From JACMRP01 sp047302465 (lineage in GTDB: Bacteria; Bdellovibrionota; Bdellovibrionia; Bdellovibrionales; Bdellovibrionaceae): DNA of 64,000 nt. The stretch lies in the NCBI RefSeq assembly GCF_047302465.1, contig NZ_CP178621.1, positions 1,984,001 through 2,048,000 of the forward strand, in the 5' to 3' direction. The position numbers and the translations under genes were made by a program. Positions within the stretch are counted from its first letter, which is position 1. The number at the start of each line of letters is the position of its first letter. Below, in pieces: positions 30,001-36,014 of this stretch. The notes under the pieces are model-generated. The model saw nothing but the letters and a program-made list of their open reading frames with translations, did not search any database and was not told the origin of the DNA.

Positions 30001-31191
30001 ATTCACAGCAGCCGAAGTGACTGCGGTCAAGCGACCTTTCGCATCGTAAGTCAGAACAGGAACATAGCCACTAGAACCTACAGAGCCTGCGGTGATAGTG
30101 CTTGAAAGAGTTAAAACACCCGTGTTTGAAATCGTCGCATCGCCGGTAATGACACGGGCTTGGGCTGCTCCAGAAGAGTTTCCGATCCAGAGATTGCCAT
30201 CAGCTAATGCGCTTGATTGTTTTGCATTGAAAGCGACCCAGTCGGCACTGCTTAGGTAACCGTCTGTGGTAGCGCTTGATTGAGTAATGCCGACAGTTGG
30301 GGCTGAAGCCGTACCGCCGATAGTAATCGGAGCAGTGCCACCTACGCTTGTCACAGAGCCAGCGCTCATCGATTGCAGTGTCCAAGTGGTTCCGTTAGAA
30401 ACCAAAATTTGACCGTTAGTAGCTGGGCCTGCAGGTAAGCCCTGGCCCATCAAAGTCGTCACCTTGTTATTGCCAGAGACAATCGTAACGTCGCCCGTGT
30501 TAGGCAAGTAAGCTGAAAGAGGATTTTTCACTAATCGCCAGAACTCGTCATACTGAGTTTGCGCAAGAGCGTTGTTCGCATGCGTAGTTTGGTTAACAGC
30601 AGAGTCGACTTTTAAAAGGTTGCCGGTGCCGTAACCATTAACCTCGAAAGCTTGGAACGCTGTTGGCACTGGATTCAAAATCAAAGCAGGTAAAGACTGA
30701 GGAGTTCCTGTAGCACCGACTTTAAAAATGATGCCAAGAACGCGTGGAGAATCCGAGTTTGGTGTGTAAGAGTTTGGACCAGAAGCGCAACCATTCAATG
30801 CAGAAAAAGTTTTTCCGTTATTGAAAACTTGAGACAAGCTAGTGATGCCGGCGTTAAAGCCAGCACTTCCGCTCACGAGTGTTGAGTCGTTCGAGCCGAT
30901 ATCAAAAGAAAAAGTCCCGCCGGATGAAGATAAGTCCAGCTGGCGTTGCTCAGTGTAAAGAGCACAACGGCTTTGATGATCGTAAACTGTGGCCGTGAAG
31001 AAAACTTGATTAGCCGTCACCGGCTCGTTGTTCGAGTCGAGGATGCGGCCGGTATAAGTTATACCGGTTACTGAGTATGCGGACGGGGTTAAAATAAGCG
31101 TGAGAAGGAGTATAGCGAGTTTGAGAGGCTTTTCCCAAAGCATAGTCAGGAACTGTTTCAACGTGCAACGTTTCCTGTACTTATCGGTCAT
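20359..31191 (-). CDS. Giant repetitive tail-fibre-like adhesin with glycine-rich tip (MAT-fibre type)
   Basis: About 3,610 residues in one uninterrupted frame. I place the start at ATG 31191, which has an AGGACAGG site. A GTG 13 codons earlier lacks one, and ATG 31143 has none. The signal sequence is long (~40 residues, with a hydrophobic core LKLAILLLTLILTPSAYS). Residues ~41-190 share a domain with the second fibre gene (TYTGRILDSNNEPVTANQ). Residues ~400-2,450 hold five ~440-residue repeats. Each has a phage-fibre-like ...SADWxAFNAKQ... segment, an LPLAGGTMSGAINMGGQD core and IWVGNASG motifs. Residues ~2,600-2,960 carry VGIGTTTPGYKLDI-type modules. The last ~245 residues are a glycine-rich tip. 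No S74 chaperone domain was found. Likely a trimeric surface fibre used to recognise prey. Confidence 0.88.
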   Translation of the reverse strand: MTDKYRKRCTLKQFLTMLWEKPLKLAILLLTLILTPSAYSVTGITYTGRILDSNNEPVTANQVFFTATVYDHQSRCALYTEQRQLDLSSSGGTFSFDIGSNDSTLVSGSAGFNAGITSLSQVFNNGKTFSALNGCASGPNSYTPNSDSPRVLGIIFKVGATGTPQSLPALILNPVPTAFQAFEVNGYGTGNLLKVDSAVNQTTHANNALAQTQYDEFWRLVKNPLSAYLPNTGDVTIVSGNNKVTTLMGQGLPAGPATNGQILVSNGTTWTLQSMSAGSVTSVGGTAPITIGGTASAPTVGITQSSATTDGYLSSADWVAFNAKQSSALADGNLWIGNSSGAAQARVITGDATISNTGVLTLSSTITAGSVGSSGYVPVLTYDAKGRLTAVTSAAVNDSSKLPLAGGTMSGAINMGGQDLNNVGNINMAANKYFGLSANSTDGTVAGQIWYDGGTIKYYDGASVKSLGVAGAGITNLNGLSAGTQSFAIGTAGNAPAFNSVTATHTLNIPMASASGSVTAGLLSNAEYAALNAKQSNALASGNVWVGNASGSAQARALTGDISIDNAGATSLAAIKGKSLDAIAATTMGQVLFFDSVADKWKVSTAAAPTNGQVMKWNDTTKTWEPGNDTGGWTAVDASYAAKGIVQFDTNAATSGVNVSSGVANIVRTTTGSSSTILSLDGSGVANMYGAGLKGATSGTLALQASGTTANYSLTFPAVAPGAGQSLQSDGSGNLSWVSALGSISNTADLTNSKIWVGNASGKAVEVLMSGDATLSNTGVLSLASTITAGGPVGTSGYVPVITYDAKGRLTAVTSAAVNDTSKLPLAGGTMSGAINMGGQDITNTGNISMAANKYFGLSANSTNGSVAGQMWYDAGTIKYYDGSTVRSLGVAGAGITSLNGLSAGTQSFVIDSAGSDFAVNSAGSAHTFSLPNASATARGALSSADWSAFNAKQSNALTDSNIWVGNASGAAQARAMSGDATISNTGVLTVDKTQTAVASKILQLDASSVATTKGVNVNGSTSGSISLRGQAAAGTYTLTLPSDDGGANQFLQTDGSGNLTWAAQSAALPSLTATNIWVGNASGGPEARVLSGDISAVSNTGSVTVVKTTTAENNKILALNGSGVGTMKGLEVQTGTGKATIQTSGAFTDYVLTLPADDGGANQVLKTDGSGVLSWASVLTGVSNTADLADSKLWIGNASGKAVEVSMSGDATISNTGVLSLASTITAGGPVGTSGYVPVITYDAKGRLTAVTSAAVNDASKLPLAGGTMSGAINMGGQDITNTGNISMAANKYFSLSSNATNGSVAGQMWYDGGVIKYYDGSTVKSLGVAGAGITNLNGLSAVTQSFVIDAAGSDFAINSAGSAHTFSLPSSSASNRGLLTSADWSSFNSKQSNALADSNLWVGNASGGAQARAMSGDATISNTGVLTVDKTQTAVASKILQLDASSVATTKGVNVNGSTSGSISIRGQAAAGTYTLTLPGDDGGANQFLQTDGSGNLTWAAQSAALPSLTATNIWVGNASGGPEARVLGGDIASVSNAGSVTVVKTTTAENNKILALNGSGVGTMKGLEVQTGTGKATIQTSGAFTDYVLTLPADDGNANQVLQTNGSGALSWASVLTGISNSADLANSKIWVGNASGKAVEVSMSGDATMSNTGALTLASTITAGGPVGTSGYVPVITYDAKGRLTAVTSAAVNDTSKLPLAGGTMSGAINMGGQDITNTGNISMANNKYFGLSANSTNGTVAGQMWYDAGTIKYYDGSTVRSLGVAGAGITNLNGLTSGTQTFATGTSGNSPAFSSATNTHTLNIPMASASGSVTAGLLSNAEYAALNAKQSNALADSSIWIGNSSGGAQARAMSGDATISNTGVLTVDKTQTAVASKILQLTASSVAVTKGEDIGGAGAGIVSLRYPNTATNTTLTFPSTAGSSGQFLQTNGSGVLTWAAQAAALPSLTATNIWVGNASGGPEARVLGGDIASVSNTGSVTVVKTTTAENNKILALNGSGVGTMKGLEVQTGTGKATIQTSGAFTDYVLTLPADDGGANQVLKTDGAGALSWATVLTGVSNTADLANSKIWVGNASGKAVEVSMSGDATMNNAGALTLASTITAGGPVGTSGYVPVITYDAKGRLTAVTSAAVNDTTKLPLAGGTMSGAINMGGQDITNTGNISMAANKYLGLSANSTNGTVAGQMWYDAGTIKYYDGSTVRSLGVAGAGITNLNGLTSGTQTFATGTSGNSPAFSSATNTHTLNIPMASASGSVTAGLLSNAEYAALNAKQSNTLADSSIWIGNSSGGAQARAMSGDATISNTGALTVDKTQTAVASKILQLTASSVAVTKGADVGGAGAGIVSLRYPNTATNTTLSFPSTAGSSGQFLQTNGSGVLTWAAPSAALPTLTATNIWVGNSSGGPEARVLGGDISAVSNTGSVTVVKTTTGASNTIVSTDGTGTIDAYGYGIKGTTSGTVDLLAQATTANYSLRFPAAAPGATQILQSDASGNFSWINTPTGGGALSAITAATATNTIDSLNFAQTWNWSTATTQSPMSISANALTTGSLLNLTTSNASLNSSNGLLQVANTGASTSGTIARFQSNSTAGSGLTVLASGYTGIGTATPGTPLDIVFNGGGSSIARLRNSSTSGYSSIQFMENTGSTEKMGFGYANASGSAYGTAGKAFLWTNNSVDFEMKNNANHIATFKSDGKVGIGTDTPGSTLDVKGAIRMSGATTGYTGFQPAASAGSTVWTLPTADGSANQVLSTNGSGVLSWATALTAANGVMKDGNSFGAHMIIGTNDNYDFRFEANGATAMTIEPSGEVGIGTTTPGYKLDIASTDGDALRLNTYSNTAGQGSSAMLYRARGTAGSPTAVQSSDTLGGLYTRGYGATGFGSSSTAYIEFSAAQNFTDANRGTFMSFYTTQNNSASPTERIRISDSGAVGINTTAASGTRLDVSGLTRSTGVDINSTYGGSQLSLRAPASFSSYTLTLPTTAGTNGQVLTTDGAGVLTWATASGGNLPALAATNIWVGNASGGPQARVPSGDISSISDTGSITIDKTQTAQASKILQLTAAGVAVTAGTDIDGAGTGIVSLRYPNTSTNTTLSFPSTAGSSGQFLRTDGAGVLTWAAATMPSLTATNIWVGNSSGGPEARVLGGDISAVSNTGSVTVLKTTTGTASRILALDGSSVATAYGFAVKGATAGTATLQAPNSFTSYSMTLPANNGSIGQVLTNNGSGTTTWSNMNGSPTVSSKSANFTVGTTENNYIYLVTGLTTATLPAVATVDPGFQITIKRMGASNINVVANGSETIDGATTRSLSSNYQSLQIINTGTQWVIIGGGAVNNSTACTPGSQAYNSPGTFTYTITAAQATNCTFTVTVKGGGGGNSDASSAIGGKGGAIQFTYTAPAAGTFEVLVGGGGVLVTGGSSGGGGGATGTGQSAGGGGGASAVRYTNSVPTNTLLSIAGGGGGAGSDSTGDGGDGGASGAGSNGFSNGTERGTGGSNNVGGVTGTGTAPGGSGGSSSGAGSAGTGATPGAGGAAVSTFSVSGGGGGGYYSINASGGGGGAGYGGGGGGSAASTWRGGGGGGGGYINSGAMTSFTDQTSSAGTPANTNGSVLIEWN
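23700..30010 (-). repeat. Five in-frame ~1.3-kb tandem repeats within the giant fibre gene
   Basis: Using the C of the MGGQ-encoding CATATTGAT/CATGTTGAT landmark as a phase marker, copies occur at 29947, 28681, 27364, 26047 and 24721 (protein order 1 to 5). The spacings are 1266, 1317, 1317 and 1326 bp, all multiples of three, i.e. 422, 439, 439 and 442 codons. Copies 3 and 5 are most alike around the landmark, and copies 2 and 4 are alike. In the adjacent IWVGN/TVDKTQTAVASKILQL section, copies 2 and 3 resemble each other and 4 resembles 5. The array is a mosaic produced by repeated exchange. Confidence 0.85.
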
Positions 31192-31407
31192 ACCTGTCCT
31201 ATCGGCTTGTTGACAAAAACTCTTTACCACAGTGTTCCCGTACGGATCGGCATGGTCATAAATTAGTTAAACCCCAGCGTTCTAAAAGCATTAGGGGCCC
31301 CCAATAAAGCGTTCGGAGTTGATTTGTAAAAGATAGGGAACAGGACCTTTGATTTATTTTAAATCGTGTGCGTATCATAATAGTTCGTTTCATATTGAGA
31401 GGGATCG

Positions 31408-31923
31408 ATGACGACTATTCCGTTAAAAGGCTTTACTCCGAAGGTAGCGAAAGATGTGTTTGTTGCGGACAATGCCCGCATTATTGGTGATGTTGAGATC
31501 GGAGAGAGATCTTCGGTTTGGTACAACGTGACAATCCGCGGGGATGTCATGCCCATCCGCATTGGTAAAGAAGCGAATATTCAAGATGGCTCAGTTTTGC
31601 ATGGCACTTACAAAAAATTCGGGTGCACGATCGAGGATCGCGTAACGGTAGGGCACCTCGTGATGCTTCATGGCTGTCATATTGGCCGAGAAACTCTCGT
31701 TGGAATGGGGAGCATCGTCATGGACGGAGCTGAAATCGGTGAGCAGTGCATCGTCGGCGCAGGTTCACTCGTCACTGAGGGATCTAAATTTCCTCCGCGC
31801 AGCTTGATTTTAGGTCGTCCGGCTAAAGTAAAACGTCCATTAACAGAGGAAGAAATCAAAGCGCTGAGTTATTCAGCAGACAACTATCTATTGTACAAAA
31901 CTTGGTACGAAGAAAAGCGTTGA
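31408..31923 (+). CDS. Gamma-carbonic-anhydrase-like hexapeptide-repeat protein
   Basis: 171 residues of left-handed beta-helix hexapeptide repeats (VFVADNARIIGDVEIGERSS, IRIGKEANIQDGSVLHG, VGHLVMLHGCHIGRETLVGMG). The metal-binding histidines are in the expected places (GHLVMLHGCHI). It resembles the YrdA/CaiE/PaaY group, zinc- or other-metal-dependent proteins related to gamma-carbonic anhydrase. True CO2 hydration is not proven for this group. The ATG at 31408 follows GAGAGGGATCG. It lies at the head of the guaB-guaA segment but about 70 bp upstream, so co-transcription is possible. Confidence 0.85.
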   Translation: MTTIPLKGFTPKVAKDVFVADNARIIGDVEIGERSSVWYNVTIRGDVMPIRIGKEANIQDGSVLHGTYKKFGCTIEDRVTVGHLVMLHGCHIGRETLVGMGSIVMDGAEIGEQCIVGAGSLVTEGSKFPPRSLILGRPAKVKRPLTEEEIKALSYSADNYLLYKTWYEEKR

Positions 31924-31996
31924 TGTTCTTTCGGGCTCCATGACAGAATAAGGCATCCAAAAAAATTAAGTGCCAACAGTCACCATGGAGGATTTC

Positions 31997-33490
31997 ATGG
32001 ATCGCCCACCGAACAGTCAGTTACCGGCTCAGCAAATTCCTTATGCCTTGACCTACGATGACATTCTGTTGATTCCACAATACTCGGAAATCATCCCATC
32101 AGAAGTGGCGCCAAGAGCAGAGTTTGCACGTGGAAAGTTCTTAACGACTCCCATTCTATCGGCGGCAATGGATACGGTGACGGAAAACCGCATCGCTCGA
32201 ATCATGGCACAAATGGGTGGGCTTGGTATCATCCATAAAAACATGGATATCGGCCGACAATCTCTTGAAGTTGAAAAAGTAAAAAAATATGAAAGTGGAA
32301 TGATCCAGGATCCAATCACTCTTGGGCCTGATCAACTCGTTCAAGAGGCACTGGATGTGATGGCGAAATATTCTATCAGCGGTGTTCCGATTACGGTGAA
32401 TAAAGTTTTAGTGGGAATTCTTACGAATCGCGATTTGCGATTTGAAACAAACGTTAATCAGCCAATTAAAAATCTTATGACCCACAAAGATAAGCTGGTA
32501 ACGGCGGAAGTGGGCACCACTCTTGAACAAGCAAAAAAGATTTTGCAAAAACACCGCATTGAAAAATTGCCGGTTGTAGATAAGGACTTCAAGCTCAAAG
32601 GTTTGATAACGATCAAGGATATTGAAAAAGCTCAAGCATACCCGCAAGCGACGAAAGACAATCATGGCCGCCTTTTGGTAGGTGCCGCTGTCGGTGTCAG
32701 TGCTGATTCAACAGACCGGGTGGACGCGCTCGTTGAAGCAAAAGTCGATATCCTCTGCGTGGACACGGCTCATGGCCATTCTCGCAACGTGATTGAAATG
32801 GTGAAGTACATCGCGAAAAAACATAAAGACGTTATTATTATCTCGGGCAACGTTGTAACGGCCGACGGAACGTTGGCGTTAATCGAAGCTGGTGCTGATG
32901 TCGTTAAAGTCGGAGTAGGGCCCGGTAGTATTTGTACAACGCGTGTTGTGGCCGGTGTGGGGATGCCACAAATTTCTGCAGTGGTCGATTGTGCGCAAGC
33001 CGCTCGTAGCAAAGGTAAGACGATCATCGCGGATGGCGGGATTAAATACTCTGGCGACATTACGAAAGCTCTGGCTTTGGGTGCGAACTCAGTCATGATC
33101 GGAAATCTTTTGGCGGGAGCTGAAGAATCTCCGGGCGAAACGATTTTATATCAAGGCCGTACATACAAAGTTTATCGCGGAATGGGCAGTCTTGGGGCGA
33201 TGGCAAAAGGGTCGAAGGATCGTTATGCTCAGTACGATATCACAGACGAAGACAAGTTGGTGCCTGAGGGAATCGAAGGAAAAGTTCCTTACAAAGGTTC
33301 TGCAACGGGGATCGTTCATCAACTCATTGGTGGCGTAAAATCCGGCATGGGTTATCTGGGAGCTCGCAATGTGCAAGAGCTTCAGGCGAAAGCTCGTTTC
33401 GTGCAAATCAGTGCTCAAGGGCTTCGTGAATCCCATGTTCATGACGTGAGCATTACGAAAGAAGCTCCTAACTACAGACTGGAAAATTAA
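31997..33490 (+). CDS. guaB: IMP dehydrogenase
   Basis: Oxidises IMP to XMP with NAD+, the first committed step of guanine nucleotide synthesis. The catalytic Cys313 is in GPGSICTTRVV. The mobile flap region and the C-terminal KGSATGIVHQLIGGVKSGMGYLGA motif are present. Two CBS domains lie at residues ~95-205 (MIQDPITLGPDQ, KNLMTHKDKLVTAE). I choose ATG 31997, because GGAGG at 31987-31991 is well placed for it; an in-frame ATG at 31985 and GTG at 31970 are less likely. guaA starts one base after the stop, so the pair is an operon. Confidence 0.97.
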   Translation: MDRPPNSQLPAQQIPYALTYDDILLIPQYSEIIPSEVAPRAEFARGKFLTTPILSAAMDTVTENRIARIMAQMGGLGIIHKNMDIGRQSLEVEKVKKYESGMIQDPITLGPDQLVQEALDVMAKYSISGVPITVNKVLVGILTNRDLRFETNVNQPIKNLMTHKDKLVTAEVGTTLEQAKKILQKHRIEKLPVVDKDFKLKGLITIKDIEKAQAYPQATKDNHGRLLVGAAVGVSADSTDRVDALVEAKVDILCVDTAHGHSRNVIEMVKYIAKKHKDVIIISGNVVTADGTLALIEAGADVVKVGVGPGSICTTRVVAGVGMPQISAVVDCAQAARSKGKTIIADGGIKYSGDITKALALGANSVMIGNLLAGAEESPGETILYQGRTYKVYRGMGSLGAMAKGSKDRYAQYDITDEDKLVPEGIEGKVPYKGSATGIVHQLIGGVKSGMGYLGARNVQELQAKARFVQISAQGLRESHVHDVSITKEAPNYRLEN

Positions 33491-33491
33491 A

Positions 33492-35018
33492 ATGACCGAA
33501 CGTGGATTTCTAATTTTGGATTTTGGCTCGCAATTTACTCAATTGATTGCGCGCCGATTGCGGGAAATTGGTTTTTATTCTGAAATCCATGCCTACAATT
33601 ATCCCATCGAAAAAATCCAGAGTGGAAAACCCTTCGGAATTATCTTAAGTGGTGGTCCAAATTCAGTTTACGAACCTCAATCTCCGCGTCGAGATGTTAA
33701 AGAACTTCTTGAGGTAGCCCCGGTTCTTGGAATTTGTTACGGAATGCAGCTTTTAACCCACCAACTAGGTGGCGAAGTCGCAAAAAGCGACCAGCGAGAG
33801 TACGGGCTAAACCGTGTTGCTTGGCGGGAAACCTTTGGTGCTATTCCTTCTGATCAGCAGGTATGGATGAGTCACGGGGACTCTGTGAAGAAAGCGCCTC
33901 CGGGATTTCAAGTGGTCGGTATTTCTGATTCCGGTCATCCAGCAGCGATGAAGGGCCCACGTGCGTGGGGTTTGCAATTCCATCCTGAAGTAAGTCATAC
34001 CTTCAAAGGGATCGAGATTCTTCGTGCATTTGCTCACACGCTTTGTGGTGCAAGTCCAACGTGGAATGCTCCACATATCACTGAAGTTTTGGTGAAAGAC
34101 ATTCAGAAAAAAGTCGGTGCTGATGAGCATGTGCTTTGTGCATTAAGCGGTGGTGTTGACTCTTCAGTCGTGGCAGCCCTTTTGACCAAAGCCCTTGGAC
34201 ACGAAAGAGTTCACTGTGTTTTCGTCGACAACGGCCTTCTTCGTAAAAACGAATACGAAAAAGTATTAGCGGCATACAATGAGATTGGCCTAAATGTGAA
34301 GGGCGTTGATGCTTCTCAAGAATTTCTAAGTGCTCTTCAGGGCAAAACCGATCCTGAAGATAAGCGCAAGACCATTGGTCGTGTGTTTATTGAAGTTTTT
34401 GATAAGTCTTACGATCATAAAATCAATATTCAGTATTTGGCTCAAGGGACTCTCTATCCAGATGTGATCGAGAGTGTGTCTTCAGTTGGTGGTAGTGTGA
34501 CCATTAAGTCCCATCACAACGTGGGTGGTTTGCCAGAGAAAATGAAGCTAAAGTTAGTCGAGCCTGTGCGTGAACTTTTCAAAGATGAAGTTCGTAAAAT
34601 CGGTGCAGAGCTTGGGCTTCCAAAGGACATGTTGGGCCGTCATCCATTCCCTGGTCCTGGCCTTGCAATTCGGTGTTTGGGTGAGGTGAGTGCTGAAAAG
34701 TTACGTATCCTAAAAGACGCCGATGATATTTTTATCAACTTTTTGCGAGAGAAAAATATCTATTCTGAAATCTGGCAAGCCTTCTGTGTTTTGCTTCCAG
34801 TAAAAACAGTTGGTGTGCAAGGGGACGGTCGTACTTACGATCACGTGCTAGCGTTGCGAGCCGTGACTTCTAGTGATGGTATGACTGCCGATTGGTACCC
34901 GTTTGATTTTGCTTTCTTGCGAGAAATTTCAAATCGAATCACGAACCAAGTTCGCGGAGTGAATCGGGTCGTGTACGATGTCACCAGTAAGCCCCCAGGA
35001 ACGATCGAGTGGGAGTAG
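33492..35018 (+). CDS. guaA: GMP synthase (glutamine-hydrolysing)
   Basis: Aminates XMP to GMP using glutamine and ATP. The class I glutamine amidotransferase domain covers residues ~1-195, with Cys82 in GICYGMQLL and the His-Glu pair in LQFHPEVSHT. The ATP-pyrophosphatase P-loop is LSGGVDSSV (~residues 217-225). The C-terminal dimerisation domain ends in the conserved VYDVTSKPPGTIEWE. The length of 508 is standard. guaB lies one base upstream. Confidence 0.98.
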   Translation: MTERGFLILDFGSQFTQLIARRLREIGFYSEIHAYNYPIEKIQSGKPFGIILSGGPNSVYEPQSPRRDVKELLEVAPVLGICYGMQLLTHQLGGEVAKSDQREYGLNRVAWRETFGAIPSDQQVWMSHGDSVKKAPPGFQVVGISDSGHPAAMKGPRAWGLQFHPEVSHTFKGIEILRAFAHTLCGASPTWNAPHITEVLVKDIQKKVGADEHVLCALSGGVDSSVVAALLTKALGHERVHCVFVDNGLLRKNEYEKVLAAYNEIGLNVKGVDASQEFLSALQGKTDPEDKRKTIGRVFIEVFDKSYDHKINIQYLAQGTLYPDVIESVSSVGGSVTIKSHHNVGGLPEKMKLKLVEPVRELFKDEVRKIGAELGLPKDMLGRHPFPGPGLAIRCLGEVSAEKLRILKDADDIFINFLREKNIYSEIWQAFCVLLPVKTVGVQGDGRTYDHVLALRAVTSSDGMTADWYPFDFAFLREISNRITNQVRGVNRVVYDVTSKPPGTIEWE

Positions 35019-35040
35019 TTTCAGAGTGAAAATGAGACGT

Positions 35041-35069
35041 TTCCTCTGTTTACCACTCGAACAGGGGAA
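35041..35069 (+). other. Hairpin after guaA, terminator without T tract
   Basis: TTCCTCTGTT and AACAGGGGAA form a 10-bp stem with one wobble and a 9-base loop, 23 bp after the guaA stop. The downstream T run is absent, so termination would be weak or factor-dependent. The rest of the ~200-bp gap before 35219 shows only an A/T-rich promoter-like stretch. Confidence 0.4.
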
Positions 35070-35218
35070 TACGCTACTTGAGCATTTGTCTAAAATCTAG
35101 ACGTTTAAAAGATCTCCAATTTATCTAGAATATAAGAGTGAAATAAGCAGAATTACGCTCTGAGTAATGAGCTTCCTGTTGCTATACTGTCTTTAGAACA
35201 CTTCGAGGGGGAAGATTC

Positions 35219-35857
35219 ATGAAGAGCATCTTGCTAGTAACTCTGCTTGCGATTTCTACCAATGTCTATGCGGAATCAGATCTTGAAACGGACGATAGTT
35301 TCTTTAAGTCTTCAGCAGCTCCTTACGAAGATGATGAGCTAGATCGTATGCAAAAGAAAAACGCGCTCATCAAGTCCAATGAAAATCAAAAAATGACTGA
35401 TACGAAAGTAAAAGACGAGTTCTCAACAGCCACTCCAGGTGTCATGCAGTCTTTTGAGGCGCGCGCGATGGATGAGCGAGTGATTGCTGAAAATAAGCGT
35501 CGTCAACAGGCGATTATTCGTCAGTTAAAATCAAGCTCGGCTCCTATCTACCAATGTGTTTCTAAAGATCCACATTCTTTCGAAGGTACAAAGGCGACGG
35601 TGATTTGGATGGTGGGACAAAACGGCAAGGTTTTGGATTCTGCAATTAAAGACACAGATATCGTCAGCAATGAAATTCAAAAGTGTATCCATGATGTCGC
35701 GATGAGTATGAATTTTGATGAGGCCAAAACAGACCTTATAAAAAAATCGCATGTCGAATACACGTACAAGTTTAAAAAGAGAATCATAAAGCCTGCAAGA
35801 ACAGCGAAGGCCCCAGTCCGCACGAAGAAGATTCAACGTCGCACGGCTAGTCAATAA
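35219..35857 (+). CDS. Secreted AgmX/TonB-C-like domain protein
   Basis: A G-rich ribosome site (GAGGGGGAAGATTC) precedes ATG 35219. The signal peptide (MKSILLVTLLAISTNVYA) is followed by a charged linker with potential coiled coil. A C-terminal domain then spans ~residues 105-185: IYQCVSKDPHSFEGTKATVIW, GQNGKVLDSAIKDTDIVS, IQKCIHDVAMSMNFDEAKTD. The two cysteines, the conserved GKV turn and a closing beta strand resemble the AgmX/PglI C-terminal domain found in Bdellovibrionota and myxobacteria gliding or envelope proteins. The Lys/Arg-rich tail (KRRIIKPARTAKAPVRTKK) is unusual. It is co-directional with the second fibre gene, ~157 bp upstream. Confidence 0.7.
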   Translation: MKSILLVTLLAISTNVYAESDLETDDSFFKSSAAPYEDDELDRMQKKNALIKSNENQKMTDTKVKDEFSTATPGVMQSFEARAMDERVIAENKRRQQAIIRQLKSSSAPIYQCVSKDPHSFEGTKATVIWMVGQNGKVLDSAIKDTDIVSNEIQKCIHDVAMSMNFDEAKTDLIKKSHVEYTYKFKKRIIKPARTAKAPVRTKKIQRRTASQ

Positions 35858-36014
35858 TCAGCGCAAAACGAGATGATCCCGCTCTATATACGGGACACTC
35901 GATAAACAAAGACTGAATTTTTCGTTTCAATATCGTTGCATAAATTAGAGGGAAGATCGCATAACACGATTTTCCCTCTTGTCTTTTTTGACCCCAACCG
36001 AATGGTTGAGTGTC

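Noticed and set aside
23700..30010. A CRISPR-like array, because of strong periodicity
   Set aside because: The period is ~1.3 kb, the units are coding and stay in frame, and there are no short repeats with unique spacers or cas genes.
20359..31191. Many plus-strand open frames inside the giant fibre gene, e.g. 20597-20875, 23846-24136, 24185-24592
   Set aside because: They mirror the minus-strand repeats (poly-Pro from poly-Gly, for example), have no consistent ribosome sites, and recur at the repeat period, so they are antisense shadows.
31970..31996. guaB starting at GTG 31970 or ATG 31985
   Set aside because: GGAGG at 31987-31991 sits five bases before ATG 31997, which gives a normal-length protein; the other starts lack a site.
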